From positions 9,229,951 through 9,293,950 of the forward strand of contig NC_059076.1 of the NCBI RefSeq assembly GCF_020497125.1: 64,000 bases of DNA, read 5' to 3'. Each line of letters opens with the position of its first letter. The stretch's first letter is position 1. This stretch comes from Mauremys mutica (taxonomy: Eukaryota; Chordata; Testudines; Geoemydidae). The position numbers and the translations under genes are program-made. Under the pieces are notes generated by a model, which saw only the letters and a program-made list of their open reading frames with translations, did not search any database and was not told where the DNA came from. Shown piece by piece: positions 1 through 10,206 of this stretch.

Positions 1-77
1 TCCATCCATTGGTTCCTCTGGTCAGGTGTCAGCTAGGCTAGGTGAACTTCTTAACCCTTTACTGTCTGTTTATGACA
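1..77 (-). mobile_element. Gypsy-type LTR, partial, cut by window start
   Basis: The block matches in order the end of the solo LTR at 16730-17536: TGGTCAGGTGTC, then TTAACCCTTTAC, then TATGACA. On the minus strand this is the start of an LTR (TGTCATAAAC). It lies downstream of the RNase H remnant at 217-641 in minus orientation, so it is read as the 3' LTR. The G-rich run just beyond it (GGGGGCCG on the minus strand) could be the polypurine tract. The rest of the LTR is outside the window. Confidence 0.7.
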
Positions 78-216
78 CGGCCCCCAAACCTAGACAGTTC
101 TGGACTACACTGGCTGTGATTTTCTTCCTAGAACTTTAGAATAAACAGATTAATAAAACACATGCACCTTTACATATACTACTGATTATGTAAAAACTAA
201 CAAGATTTTTCACATT

Positions 217-641
217 TCAAGGACGTTCTGGGAAACTTTCACGGGAGAGGGCATCAGCCACTTTGTTAGAAGCTCCTGAAATGTGTTGTATTTGAAAATC
301 AAAATCTTGGAGAGCTAAACTCCACCAAAGAAGGTTTATATTTCCCTTGGCGGTATGAAGCCACTTTAGCGCAGCATGGTCAGTTTGTAGCTGGAAACGC
401 CATCCCCAAACGTATGGGCATAGCTTTTCCAGCGCGTACACGATGGCGTAGCATTCTTTTTCGCTGATTGACTAGTGGCTTTCCCTCTCAGACAGTTTTT
501 TTTGCTGAGAAACACGACAGGATGGAATTCTTGATCCAGTCCTTCCTGCATTAAAACTGCTTCCACACCACACTCGGACACATCTGTGGTTACTAGGAAT
601 GGTTTGTCAAGGTCTGGGGCTCTTAGCACAGGGTCAGACAT
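217..641 (-). pseudogene. Ty3/Gypsy pol remnant: end of RT plus RNase H
   Basis: Two overlapping minus-strand frames together give the RT-to-RNase H section of a Ty3/Gypsy polyprotein. The upstream frame (641 to about 455) carries TTDVSECGVEAVLMQ and PVVFLSKK, the first Asp block of this RNase H family. The downstream frame (about 441 to 217) carries ALEKLCPYVWG, LQTDHAALKWL, DFDFQIQHISG and NKVADALSRE, the later Asp blocks. A frameshift near 455 separates them. Only about 140 bases lie between this remnant and the LTR, so the integrase is missing and the copy is internally deleted. Family assignment is firm; the lineage within Gypsy is not determined. Confidence 0.85.
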
Positions 642-1383
642 GAGCAGAGTCAGCTAGTTTTGCTTGAGACACTACTCTGACCTGAAAGATAGCATCAGTG
701 CTTCATCTTGTCACTGGGCTGATTCTCATGCACACAGTAAGACAATGTGTTTAACACCCCGTTTTTACATTAGCTATTGAAGGAATGTTGAGTTGCACTG
801 GTGCGTGGTTAAGCCACTTGTAGCGTTTGTGACAGCACCAAATGCATTGTAAATGATATGCTCCAGTACCATGAGTGCCAAACAGCGTCTTATTTAAGCA
901 GCCTTAGTGCTAGTTTTGTTAGAAGAATTGGGGTATGGACAATGGTGATCAGTGCCCCGTTTTGGAAATGTGAACACAGTAGGTATCTAAGTGGGTCTCT
1001 GGCCTATAGGGCCCAGCAGTTCGGGAGCAGAGTTAAGGTTAATGTTAGCCAATATAGCATATTTATGAGGCTGTTCTGTATTCATCCTAAGTTGTACAAC
1101 TACAAACTGCATTTCCCAGCATGCTGTGTACTCATGATAAGCATTATTGTGGAAACTTAGTTCACCTGCTAATATCTGTAACCTCTGTTTGTATGCAGAA
1201 CCTGTCGGAAGCAATGCCAAATAACCAATGGTGTCTAGCACACTTTTTATATTTTCCAGGGACCAATGTATTTCTAATCTTACAAATATGTAGATAACTA
1301 TATAAGAAAAGTGATGAATGGTTTGTGGTAATGTAGTAAAATCTGTATAATCTTCTACCTGTTCCAAGTGAGAGATGAGAACA
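642..1383. other. No gene recognised
   Basis: No coding signal, RNA gene or clear repeat boundary was seen. The stretch near 1097-1135 has an ACTACAAACTGCATTTCCC-like string related to the TIR motif of the small element at 30992-31084, so an old DNA-transposon scrap is possible. Confidence 0.4.
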
Positions 1384-3740
1384 GCCATACTGGATCAGCC
1401 CAGTGATCATCTGGCTCAGTATCCTGTCTTTCAACAGTGGCTGGTGCCAGATGCTTCAAAAGGAATGAGTAGAACAGGACAATTATTGAGCAAGCTATCC
1501 ACTGTTGTCCAGTCCCTGCTTCTGGCAGCCATAGACTGAGAGACATCCAGGGATTGTGTCCCTCACTATCTTGGCTAATAGCCATTGATGGACCTATCCT
1601 CCATGAACATGTCTAATTATTTTTTGACCAAGTTATACTGTTGGCCTTCAAAACATCCCCTGGCAATGAGTTCCACAGGTTGACACTTTGGTGTATAAAG
1701 AAATACTTCCTTATGTTTGTTTTTAAACCTGCTGCCTATTAATTTCATTGGGTGACCCCTGATTCTCTTGTTATATGAAGGGGTAAATAACACTACCCTA
1801 TTCACTTTGTCCACACCATTCATGATTTTATAAACCTGTATCATGTCCTGCCTTAGTCATCTCTCTTCTAAACTGAAGAGTCTGTTTTGTTAATCTCTCT
1901 TCCATATAAGCTGTTCCATACCCCTAATCATTTTTGTTGTCCTTCTTTATACTTTCCCATTTCTTGGATGTTTTCAAAGACCTATCTGCAATGACTCCAA
2001 GATCTTTCTTGAGTGGTAACAGCTCATTTAAACCCTATAGTTTTGTATGTATAGTTGGGATTATGTTTTCCAATGCACATTACTTTGCTTTTATCAGCAT
2101 GTAATTTCAACTGCCATTTTGTTGCCCAGTCACCCAGTTCTGTGAGATCCCTTTGTAACTTTTCGCAGTCCGCTTTGGACTTAACTATCTTGAATAATTT
2201 TGTATAGTCTGCAAATTTTGCCACCTCACTATTTACCCCTCTTTTCCCAGATCATGTATGAATATGTTGAAGAGCCGTGGTCCCAGTACAGACCCCAGGG
2301 GACATCACTAGTTACCTCTATTCATTGTGAAAACTGACCATTTAGTTCTACCCTTTGTTTCTTATCTTTTAACCAGTTACTGATCCACGAGAGAACCTTC
2401 CCTCTTATCCCATGAGAGCTTAATTTTCTTAAGAGGCCTTGATCAGAGACCTTGTCAAAGTCTTTCTGAGAATCCAAGCACACTACATCCACCAGATCAC
2501 TGTTATACATGTTTGGTAAGGCATGATTTGCCTTTACAAAAGCCACCTTGTCTCCTTTGCAACATATTGTGTTCATCTATGTCTGATAATTCTGCTCTTT
2601 ACTAGACTTTACTAGTGAGCAAAACAGAAAGGAGCATAAAAAGCTGGCAAGTCAAGTTTAAAGGTATAATTAAGCAGGCCACAAAAGAATTTGAAGAGCA
2701 ACTAGCAAAAGACACACTAACTAAACAGCAACAGTTTATAAGTAAACAGCAACAGTTTATAAGTAATCAACAAGGGGGAAGCCTGCCAAGCTAGACTAGA
2801 CTAGATGACCTCTTGGGGTCCCTTCCGGTCCTACAATTCTATACTTTTATGATAGTTTCAATAAACTTGCCAGGTACTGAAATTAGACTTACCAGCCTGT
2901 AATTGCCAGAAAAATGGCATTCCATTAGCTATCCTGCAGTCATCTGGTCCAGAGGCTGATTTAAGCAACCGGTTACATTCCACCATTAGTAGTTCTGTAA
3001 TTTCATCTCTGAGCTCCTTCAGAACTCTTGAACGAATGCCATCTGGTCCTGCTGACTTATTACTGTTTAATTTATCAAAGTGCTCTAAAGTCTCCTCTAT
3101 TGAAAGCCCAGTCTGGGACAGTTCCTCAGATTTGTCACCTAAAAAGGATGGATCAGGTGTGGGAATCTCCATCTCGTTCTCTTCAGGGAATACCATTTAG
3201 CTTCTCTACAACAGCTTTGTCATATTTTAGTGCTCCTTTAGCACCTCAGTTGTCCTGGGGCCCCATTGGTTGCTTGGCAGGCTTCCTCCTTGTTGATACA
3301 CTTATAACATGTTGCTGTTTAGTTTTTGTGTCTTTTGGTAGTTGCTCTTCAAATTATTTTTGGCCTGCTTAATTATGCCTTTACACTTGACTTTGCCAAC
3401 TTTTATGCTGCTTTCTGGTTTCCTCACTAGGATTTGACTTTCAAGTGACATTTTCTTCATCTTTTAATTTGGGGTAAACATTTTGTTTTAGCCTCTATTA
3501 TGCTGTTTTAAAAAAGTTTCCAGGCAGCTTGGAGGCATTTGACTTTTGTGACTGTTCCTTTCGATTTTCATTTAACTTGTTTCCTCATGATTGTGTAGTT
3601 CACCTTTTTTAAGTTAAATGCTACGGCGGTAGGTTGCTTTGATATTCCCTCCCCCCACAATGATGTTGAATTAATTAGGTTATGCTTGCTATTACTGCCC
3701 TTTATATAAATATGATCAAAATTATGCTCACTGTTTTGAA
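1384..3740 (-). mobile_element. CR1 LINE, old, minus strand, split by another CR1 piece
   Basis: Minus-strand fragments follow CR1 ORF2 order. Around 3196-2880 lies the linker with LNSNKSAGPDGIRSRVLKEL. Around 2576-2322 come DLVDVVCLDSQKDFDKV and WISNWLKDKKQRVELNGQ, the RT core. Around 2224-2024 comes KFADYTKLFKIV, where the second catalytic Asp of FADD is Tyr. Around 1844-1617 lies the C-terminal part with [14 protein letters not shown]. The 3' UTR ends near 1384. Numerous stops and shifts make it a pseudogene throughout. The part from 3200 to 3740 matches the 5' portion seen in the better copy at 18100-18700. Sequence at 2605-2849 is a separate insertion. No TSD was looked for successfully. 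Confidence 0.85.
2605..2849 (+). mobile_element. CR1 fragment (plus) inserted in the CR1 (minus)
   Basis: The surrounding minus-strand CR1 stops near 2605 and resumes near 2850. Between them lies plus-strand CR1 DNA. It starts with the region encoding NRKEHK-like residues (compare the minus-strand ORF at 18111-18785) and jumps to the CR1 3' end (CTAGATGACCTCTTGGGGTC). Most of the element's interior is missing. A 21-base unit, AACAGCAACAGTTTATAAGT with one more A, is repeated in tandem near 2723-2766. TTTACTAG is doubled at the left junction. Confidence 0.7.
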
Positions 3741-4356
3741 GCTGTGCACAGAAAACCTGTTCTCCAGGTTGGGTACATTATTAACCCTTTCTGTATTGTG
3801 CGGATTTATCTATGCTTAATAAACTCATAGATCCAAGTTATTTGATGTCTTATCAATATAGAATCAATCCCACTGGTGTCCATGAAGGCACATGTGAATT
3901 TGCAGTTTCCCAGCATTTTAAAACCAATGACAGGGTGGGATTTCCAGCAGCACGCTTAATTGGTCTAACTTTGCTCCAACATGAAGACAGTGGGAGTTTT
4001 ATCCTTGATTTCTGGAGGAGCGGCGTTAGGCTGACACTGAGAGCTTTTGAAAATCTCCCACAGAATATTTTGTTGAGGTTCTATTCAAGAGCCATATTTT
4101 CAGACTTTACTGTCCTTTAATAAGAGAGAGTGGGGAATTTTCTGTCAATGATTTCTTTCTTTTTTCAACAGAAAATTCACTTTATGCAAATCAAAATTTT
4201 CCACAGGAAAATCTCACGGTTGTTGAAAAAGTTGTGATTTGTCATGGGAAAACGTTTCCCAGCTCCATGGCTTTCCTCCCCTTCCCCCCACATCCCACCA
4301 GGTGGACGTTCCTGTGGTTGGCCCCATGCTCCTTAGGTGCCGGACTCCTTGATTTT
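3741..4356. other. No gene; AAAATTTTC-rich repeat at 4130-4260
   Basis: No coding region is supported. From about 4130 to 4260 the DNA has the motif set AGAAAATTC, AAAATTTTCCACAGG and GAAAAAGTT. The same set recurs near 9660-10000, 14455-14720, 21080-21500, 30800-30960 and 52530-52690. It is therefore taken as one old, unclassified interspersed repeat family. Confidence 0.4.
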
Positions 4357-4477
4357 AGGGTGCCAGATGTCCCGATTTTATAGGCACAGTCCTGATTTTG
4401 GAGGTATTTTTCTTATATAGGATCCTATTACCCCCATCCCCTGTCCTGATTTTTCACATTTGCTGTCTGGTCACCCT
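4357..4477. mobile_element. Short TIR element (MITE), about 120 bp
   Basis: The left end reads AGGGTGCCAGATGTCCCGA and the right end TGCTGTCTGGTCACCCT. The right end reverse-complemented is AGGGTGACCAGACAGCA, so the outer 11-12 bases are inverted repeats with one base missing on the left. The interior has no ORF. I recall this as a common short repeat of reptile and turtle genomes; the superfamily is not determined from the sequence. Confidence 0.6.
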
Positions 4478-4794
4478 GCTTGACTTTCTATAAACAATTT
4501 TTTTTGCAATTCCTATTCTTTGGAAAATGTTTGACCTTTTTTCATTTTCCCATTCTGAGGGAATGGGAATTCCAGTTTCTGGCCAGCTATAGTTTTAATG
4601 GTTAGGCTGAGAAATGAAAATAACTTTTTATTCTCCATTTCCATGTCCCTGCTTGCTTTATTTTGCTTTAACTTTGCATGAATTCTATCTTACATAACAT
4701 TGATTTTTTTTCATAATGGGTCTTCTTTTCCTACATCATTTTCCCCCATTAAAGTGCTCCTGTTGAGTGAATAGCAGTTGTCCCATGTTATTTC

Positions 4795-4910
4795 AGTTAT
4801 TGTATGGGTCTTTTCCTCCTCTGAGTTCATCAGGACTTATCCAAAGCCTGTCAAAATCAATGGGGAAACTTCCACTGAGTTCAGTGGCCTTTGGATCAAG
4901 CCCATAGAGT
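4795..4910. repeat. Old interspersed repeat with the TTTGGATCA motif
   Basis: The string GGCCTTTGGATCAAGCCC, with an inverted-looking partner CCAAAGCCTGTCAAAATCAA, recurs in altered form at 31850-31905 and around 53970-54015 (GGCTGGATCAGGCCCC). Three diverged copies in one window suggest an ancient short repeat. I cannot name the family. Confidence 0.35.
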
Positions 4911-5013
4911 GTTCGGTTTTTATTTGTTTTTTAAAATCTTACACAAGGAGGCGTATGTGAGAAATAGCCAAGTGCTGCACCTTCCCCCGTCTATAAAACA
5001 GAAATGCATTGCC

Positions 5014-5346
5014 CAATGTTTCTCAAACTGGGGTTGCCACTTGTGTAGGGAAAGTCCCAGAGGGGCTGGGCCGGTTTGTTTACCTGCCGCGTCGGCAGGT
5101 CCGGCTGATCGCGGCTCCCACTGGCCCTGGTTCACTGCTCCAGGCCAATGGGAGCTGCTGGAAGCGGCGCGGGCTGAGGGACTTGCTGGCTGCCACTTCC
5201 AGCAGCCCCCATTGGCCTTCAGTGGTGAACCGCAGCCAGTGGGAGCTGTGATCGGCCGGACCTCTGGACGGGGCAGATAAACACACCGGCCTGGCCCGCC
5301 ATGGGCTTTCCCTACACAAGCGGCGACCCCAGTTTGAGAAACACTG
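5014..5346. mobile_element. hAT-like foldback MITE with long inverted arms
   Basis: The termini are CAATGTTTCTCAAACTGGGG and CCCCAGTTTGAGAAACACTG, a near-perfect inverted pair. The homology runs inward for over 100 bases: GTGTAGGGAAAGTCCCA faces TGGGCTTTCCCTACAC, and GGCCGGTTTGTTTA faces AAACACACCGGCC. The whole unit is almost one hairpin. The flanking octamers GCATTGCC and GACTAGCC match at only 5 of 8 positions, so the target duplication is weak or decayed. The overlapping GC-rich open frames (4891-5280, 5080-5472) arise from this hairpin and are not genes. Confidence 0.75.
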
Positions 5347-6161
5347 GACTAGCCCGTGGCAGACACATGTCCCTGCTGTGTCCCTGAGTGACCTGGATGC
5401 TTGGATCAATTCAGAACATTGCTTGCTAGGAACTGTAGACATCTCCCTCTGCCTTAGCTCACTCTTGCACATGAGTGCATGGAAATCTGTTCCAGCTAAT
5501 GAATATTAGGCACTCCCCTTCAACTGCTAACAAGGCGGTGATGTGGCCTCTAATCAAGTACACTGGGCAGTGTGAGTGTCCCTGATGTATAGATAGGGTG
5601 GGTTTGGTTTTGTTTGTGCAGTGCATTATGTGGCATCTTTTTGAAGAGAGAGTGAGTGGGAAAACAGTCTAGAAGTAACAACCTTTAAACCATCAGTTCT
5701 GGCATAAAAGTTCCCTCTGAGAAATAATAGTGACAGGTTGAGTGAATAATTTTCTGTGTGCAAGATTTCCAAGAAGCTGCTGCGAGTGGTGACAGTGGAA
5801 CTGGCAAGTACGAAATTGGGCACCATAAGACAATTAATATCTGTAATAAGAACCTTTAGGTTCAAAGAGATCAATAGGCCCATTCATCTTCGAGGCAAAC
5901 TAATGACCTGGACTCACATGTACCAAGTTTCTTTTATAATGAAGCTTCCTGCAGTGGCTTTAACAAGCACAAACTCACTAAGTTTGAGGACAGACATTCA
6001 AACTTCAATGCACAAAGTACCTTTATTTGGGGAATAGAATAAAAAGTTTTTAGCAATAGTTTACCAGTCTTATTTTGCTGCCACTGATATCTGGATGGCA
6101 TTTCTAAGTTGTAAAAAAAAAACAAAAACCCTCAGCTATGTTTTTAAGAGTCTCTTTAATC
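5347..6161. other. No gene recognised
   Basis: No coding, RNA or repeat signal that I can assign. Short open frames at 5626-5883 and 5756-6037 have no recognisable domain and oppose each other on the two strands. Confidence 0.4.
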
Positions 6162-6976
6162 CAGAGGAGGGGAAACTATGGCCCACGGGCCACATCTGGC
6201 CTGCAGGACCCTTCCCCCGGGCTCCTGGGGGAGTGGGATCAGGACAGGCTTGCGGAGGAGCCAGCCTCACTCCCCAGCAGCGTGGTGAGTGGGGTGGAGG
6301 CTAGCCCCTGGCCCCTCCCCTTCTGCTTTGCAGTGGCAGTTCCCCCAGCACCTGGGCAGCGTGGCTATAGCGCCACCAGACCTGGTGCCCTGGGTGGCGC
6401 AGTCAGGGGGCGGGGAGCAGGGGGCGTTCCGGAGGGAGTTGCAGGGGGGCAGTCAAGGGGCCTGGGCCCTGCTGCCGGGGACAGAGGCAGAAGAAGCCAG
6501 GGCCCTCTCCACCCCCAACATGCTTGGCCCCTGTCCCCAGCAGCCAAGCCCAGACAGGGAACGAGACCTGCCTGACTGCCAGGGAGAGCAGCCAAACGAG
6601 CAGAGGAAACGCACAGGCAAAGGGTTGAGCCTCCCCCCTTTCCCCCACCCCATAGGTAAAGTGGGGTGGGGAGAGCAGGGAGGGTTGGATAGAGGGCCGG
6701 GGGGGCCCAGGGGGACAGTCACAGGTGGGGAAAAAGGGAGATTGGATAGGGGGTTGGCATCTGGGGGGATGGTCATGGGACAGAGAGCAGGGGTGTTTGG
6801 ATAGGATGCAGGAGTCCTGGGGGGCAGTCAGGAAAGGGGAGCTGAATAGGGGGTGGGGACCAGTCCATGCCTCACTGTTTGGGGAGGCATAGCCTCCCCC
6901 AGCCTTCCCTACCCGGCCCTCCATGCAATTTCTGTACCTGATATGGCCCTAGGGCCAAAAAGTTTGCCCACCCCTG
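6162..6976. mobile_element. hAT non-autonomous element, 815 bp, with 8-bp TSD
   Basis: The octamer CTTTAATC lies directly on both sides (6154-6161 and 6977-6984), an exact 8-bp target duplication as hAT elements make. The ends are inverted repeats: CAGAGGAGGGGAAACTATGG on the left and, reverse-complemented, CAGGGGTGGGCAAACTTTTT on the right, followed on both sides by GGGCCA blocks. The interior is GC-rich with tandem-like GGGGG and CAGGGGGC blocks and encodes no transposase. Open frames of 107-173 codons here run on both strands and look like composition artefacts. Confidence 0.85.
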
Positions 6977-7157
6977 CTTTAATCACCCATTCCCTATTCC
7001 CACCTCCTCCTTACCCAGGCCCAAATATACCTGCAGAGCACACCCCCTACTCACCCCTTGCAACTTACGGCCATGTTCCGTTTTAAAGGGTCCTGAGTCT
7101 AGGGTCTTTGTTCCACCTCCTTTGTATTTGATCAAGTATCAGGGGGTAGCTGTGTTA

Positions 7158-7445
7158 GGGCAGGTCTACACTAAGGGCGGGGGTTGAACTAGGGTACGCA
7201 AGTTCAGCTACGTGAATAGCGTAGCTGAACTCGAAGTACCCTAGTTCGAACTACTCACCCATCCAGATGCCGCGGGATCGAAATCCAAGGTCAACTCCGC
7301 CACCGCCGTTTGCAGTGGTGGAGTACCGGAGTCGACCGGAGCGCGCGAGGAGTTCGAACTATCGCCTCTAGATTAGACGCGATAGTTCAAACTCCGAGAA
7401 GTCAAACTCACCACGTTGACCCGGCAGACAAGTGTAGACTAGCCC
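7158..7445. mobile_element. PIF/Harbinger MITE, 288 bp, in the PLE tail
   Basis: The trinucleotide TTA flanks both sides (7155-7157 and 7446-7448), matching the TWA target preference of PIF/Harbinger. The ends are GGGCAGGTCTACACT and AGTGTAGACTAGCCC, inverted repeats related to those of the 4.85-kb element at 33954-38803. Inside are two internal palindromes: GTTCAGCTACGTGAATAGCG facing its complement, and ACTATCGCCTCTAGATTAG facing AGACGCGATAGTT. Removing it restores the tail read as GTGTTAGTCTGGATC, as in the copy at 51727. This confirms nested insertion. Confidence 0.88.
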
Positions 7446-7576
7446 TTAGTCTGGATCTGTAAAAGCAGCAAAGAGTCCTGTGGCACCTTATAGAGTAACA
7501 GAAGTTTTGGAGCATGAGCTTTCATGGGTGAATACCCACTTCGTCGGATGCACGTCCTGGAAATTTCCAGGGGCAG

Positions 7577-7642
7577 GTGTGTGTGTGTGTGTATATGTAT
7601 ATATATATGTGTGTGTATATATATGTATATGTGTATATATAT
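7577..7642. repeat. TG/TA microsatellite
   Basis: Alternating (GT)n and (AT)n runs, about 66 bases, inside the 3' UTR of the PLE. Confidence 0.9.
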
Positions 7643-7682
7643 GCAAGCAAGAAGCAGGTTGGAGATAACGAGGTTAGTTCAA

Positions 7683-8681
7683 TCAGGAAGGATGAGGCCC
7701 TCTTCTAACAGTTGAAGTGTAAAAACCAAGGGAGGAGAAACTGGTTTTGTAGTTGGCAAGCCATTCACAGTCTTTGTTTAATCCTGAGCTGATGGTGTCA
7801 AATTTGCAGATGAACTGAAGCTCAGCAGTTTCCCTTTGAAGTCTGGTCCTGAAGTTTTTTTCCTGCAGGATGGCCACTTTAAGATCTGTTATTGTGTGGC
7901 CAGGGAGGCTGAAGTGTTCTTCTACAGGTTTTTGTATATTGCCATTCCTAATATCTGATTTGTGTCCATTTATCCTTTTCCGTAGAGACTGTCCAGTTTG
8001 GCCGATGTACATAGTAGAGGGGCATTGCTGGCATATGATGGCATATATTACACTGGTGGACGTGCAGGTGAATGAACAGGTGATGGTGTGGCAGATCTGG
8101 TTAGGTCCTGTGATGGTGTCGCTGGTGTGGATATGTGGGCAGAGTTGGCATCGAGGTTTGTTGCATGGATTGGTTCCTGAGTTAGAGTTACTATGGTGCG
8201 GTGTGCAGTTACTGGTGAGAATATGCTTCAGGTTTGCAGGTTGTCTGTGGGCGAGGACTGGCCTGCCACCCAAGGCCTGTGAAAGTGTGGGATCATTGTC
8301 CAGGATGGGTTGTAGATCCCTGATGATGCGTTGGAGGGGTTTTAGCTGGGGACTGTATGTGATGGCCAGTGGAGTCCTGTTGGTTTCTTTCTTGGGTTTG
8401 TCTTGCAGTAGGAGGCTTCTGGGTACACGTCTGGCTCTGTTGATCTGTTTCCTTATTTCCTCGTGCAGGTATTGTAGTTTTGAGAATGCTTGGTGGAGAT
8501 TTTGTAGGTGTTGGTCTCTGTCTGAGGGGTTAGAGCAGATGCGGTTGTACCTCAGTGCTTGGCTGTAGACAATGGATCGTGTGGTGTTCCCGGGATGGAA
8601 GCTGGAGGCATGAAGGTAGGCATAGCGGTCGGTAGGTTTTCGGTATAGGGTGGTGTTAATGTGACCATCACTTATTTGCAC
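7683..8681 (-). CDS. PLE polyprotein C-terminal part: RT end plus GIY-YIG endonuclease
   Basis: This open frame of 332 codons is the C-terminal part of a Penelope-like retrotransposon protein. Residues 1-60 hold TTLYRKPTDRYAYLHASSFHP and RSIVYSQALRYNRICS, the end of the RT domain. Residues 60-170 form a basic linker. A cysteine cluster (CNKPRCQLC, 173-181) precedes the GIY-YIG domain: IYAI at 212-215, YIGQTG at 225-230, the RKRINGH helix at 234-240, and VEEHFSLPGH at 253-262 with the expected Glu and His region. The RT catalytic core is absent because the element is truncated, so the first Met is not a real start. The surviving frame has no stop or shift, suggesting a fairly recent copy. It would cut target DNA for primed reverse transcription in the nucleus if it were whole. 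Confidence 0.85.
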   Translation of the reverse strand: MQISDGHINTTLYRKPTDRYAYLHASSFHPGNTTRSIVYSQALRYNRICSNPSDRDQHLQNLHQAFSKLQYLHEEIRKQINRARRVPRSLLLQDKPKKETNRTPLAITYSPQLKPLQRIIRDLQPILDNDPTLSQALGGRPVLAHRQPANLKHILTSNCTPHHSNSNSGTNPCNKPRCQLCPHIHTSDTITGPNQICHTITCSFTCTSTSVIYAIICQQCPSTMYIGQTGQSLRKRINGHKSDIRNGNIQKPVEEHFSLPGHTITDLKVAILQEKNFRTRLQRETAELQFICKFDTISSGLNKDCEWLANYKTSFSSLGFYTSTVRRGPHPS

Positions 8682-8752
8682 CGTGGTGTCAAGGAAGTGG
8701 ACCTCCCGTGTAGATTGTCCATCCTGGACAATGATCCCACACTTTCACAGGC

Positions 8753-9107
8753 TGAGAAGTGAGGTTGTGCTACAGTCAGGGATAGGCATTACGTTGGCTT
8801 CTTAGTGTTATACCTTTTTTAAATCCCCTCTTGCCCCTTCCGGCTGGCTGCTTCACCTTGCCTTAAGAGCCAGGCAGCCTTCCAGTGTATGCTCAGATAG
8901 TATACGTTCACCAGGTCCTGTGACACTTTAACTGTATTCCTGATTTCTTTTATTATACTCAGAGCCCCATCTGGTTGTAAAAAATGCAACACACAGTGTC
9001 TTTGTGGTTTTTTTTTTTTTACACATAAATATATATATATTTTAATTTAACCCCAGAATTCTATCTCAGGCTAACAAACAAGCCTATATCCTACCAGTAG
9101 TATTAGT
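8753..9107. other. No gene; short poly-T and AT runs
   Basis: No gene is supported. A T-run near 9009-9020 and an AT-run near 9028-9040 are simple sequence. Confidence 0.4.
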
Positions 9108-9235
9108 ATCTCCACATTGCAGGTGGGGAACTGAAACACAGAGATGAAGTGACTTGCCTGAGGACACATAGCAAGTCGGTGGCAGAGCTAAGAACTGAGG
9201 TCCAGCCCTCTACGATAGCCACAAAGCCATCCTTC
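9108..9235 (-). repeat. MIR SINE remnant
   Basis: ACACAGAGATGAAGTGACTT, GCCTGAGGACACATAGCAAGT and GTGGCAGAGCTAAGAACTGAG follow in the order of the MIR core reverse complement. This is an ancient tRNA-derived SINE shared by amniotes. It is old and not transcribed as a gene. Confidence 0.85.
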
Positions 9236-10040
9236 CTCTCTCTCTTGCTGTCTGCAAGAGCTCAGTTTTTTTTTTTAACATGGCAATGTTTTCCACAGTG
9301 TTCCAGTAATACATATTCTGGAACTGAAGTGAGCCCTACGCCAGCTTTTCCTGCCTTGGTGCTGTGACATCATAACCCCTGCATACCGTGTCACTAAAAC
9401 AAATGTCTGAGATATTCCACCTCTTCTCTTTAATTGGAACTAGCTTGTTTCAAGAAGCTGAAGAGGCAAATTGTTCAGAGGTTAGTGTGTAGAAATATAT
9501 CATTGTCTTCCAGGATGCTCTAAGTAGGTCTCTTGAGTAACAAGGTCAGAGTTTATTTTGCAGCAAGTTCTACTGGTATGAATCATCAATAGAGTTTCTT
9601 ACACAATTTATCAATGCCTGACAATTACACATCTCTCTGTTTCTCTAAACAAATCCTAGAGACAGTGCTGGGGAATTTTGACACTTTTCAGTTCAAAACT
9701 TAATTCTTCCAAGTTTCTTGGCCACGCAGCCCCCTCCTGGGCTGATTTGCAGAATTGCTGAACACCTGCAACTAGAGCCAATGGAAGTTTTTTGCAATGA
9801 AAATGTTTTGTGTTGAAAAATGGTCTTTCTTTAAAGACAGTTTTTTGTGATGAGAATTTGTTTTGAATTAAAATATGTTGGTTTCCATCAAAATTAACAT
9901 TTTTGGTTTAAAACCCCCAAAATTTTCAGTTTATAACCAATATAGTTTTGAGGTTTATGTTTTTAGTGAACACCCTCAAAAAATGGGGGGGGGGTTAATT
10001 TCCTAACTAGTTCTACCTACAATATCACAGGACCTCTAAG
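9236..10040. other. No gene; AAAATTTTC-type repeat at 9660-10000
   Basis: The part 9660-10000 is built of GAAAATGTTTTG, AAAATATGTTGG and CAAAATTTTCAG blocks, like the family described at 4130-4260. A G-run lies at about 9985-9994. No coding signal. Confidence 0.4.
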
Positions 10041-10206
10041 GGGAGGGATAGCTCAGTGGTTTGAGCATTGGCCTGCTAAACCCAGGGTTGTGAGTTTGAG
10101 CCTTGAGGAGGCCATCTGGGCAATAATTTGTCTAGGGATTGGGTTTGCTTTGAGTAGGGTTGCACTAGATGAGGTCCCTTCCCACCTTGATATTCTACAA
10201 TTTCAA
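10041..10206 (+). repeat. Turtle tRNA-derived SINE with CR1-like tail
   Basis: It begins with GGGAGGGATAGCTCAGTGG (box A type), followed by TAAACCCAGGGTTGTGAGTTT with GGTTGTGAGTTTGAG resembling a box B. It then has a linker and the tail ACTAGATGAGGTCCCTTCCC, which is shared with CR1 3' ends. That fusion lets CR1 enzymes copy the SINE in trans, the known design of this cryptodiran turtle family. It is not a functional tRNA gene. Confidence 0.88.

Larger units (their letters stand above)
7137..8752 (-). mobile_element. Penelope-like element (PLE), 5'-truncated, minus strand
   Basis: The element carries one long open frame (8681-7683) with a GIY-YIG domain and a 3' tail ending near 7137. The tail sequence, such as CAAAGAGTCCTGTGGCACC, is shared with the copies at 51727-51846 and 51962-52051. 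A Harbinger MITE (7158-7445) interrupts the tail. A TG/TA microsatellite (7577-7642) lies in the 3' UTR. At the 5' end, 8719-8752 is an exact 34-base inverted copy of 8275-8308. No target duplication was identified. Penelope-like elements with GIY-YIG endonucleases are known in reptiles and fish. Confidence 0.85.

Noticed and set aside
6138..6924. Long GC-rich open frames on both strands (up to 173 codons)
   Set aside because: They lie in a bounded hAT element with an 8-bp duplication. They overlap each other and show only Pro/Gly-rich composition.
7870..8568. Plus-strand frame of 232 codons
   Set aside because: It is the shadow of the PLE coding frame on the other strand.
10041..10115. tRNA-gene-like sequence with box A and box B
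   Set aside because: It continues into the SINE body and CR1-like tail, and four similar copies exist. It is a SINE head, not a tRNA gene.
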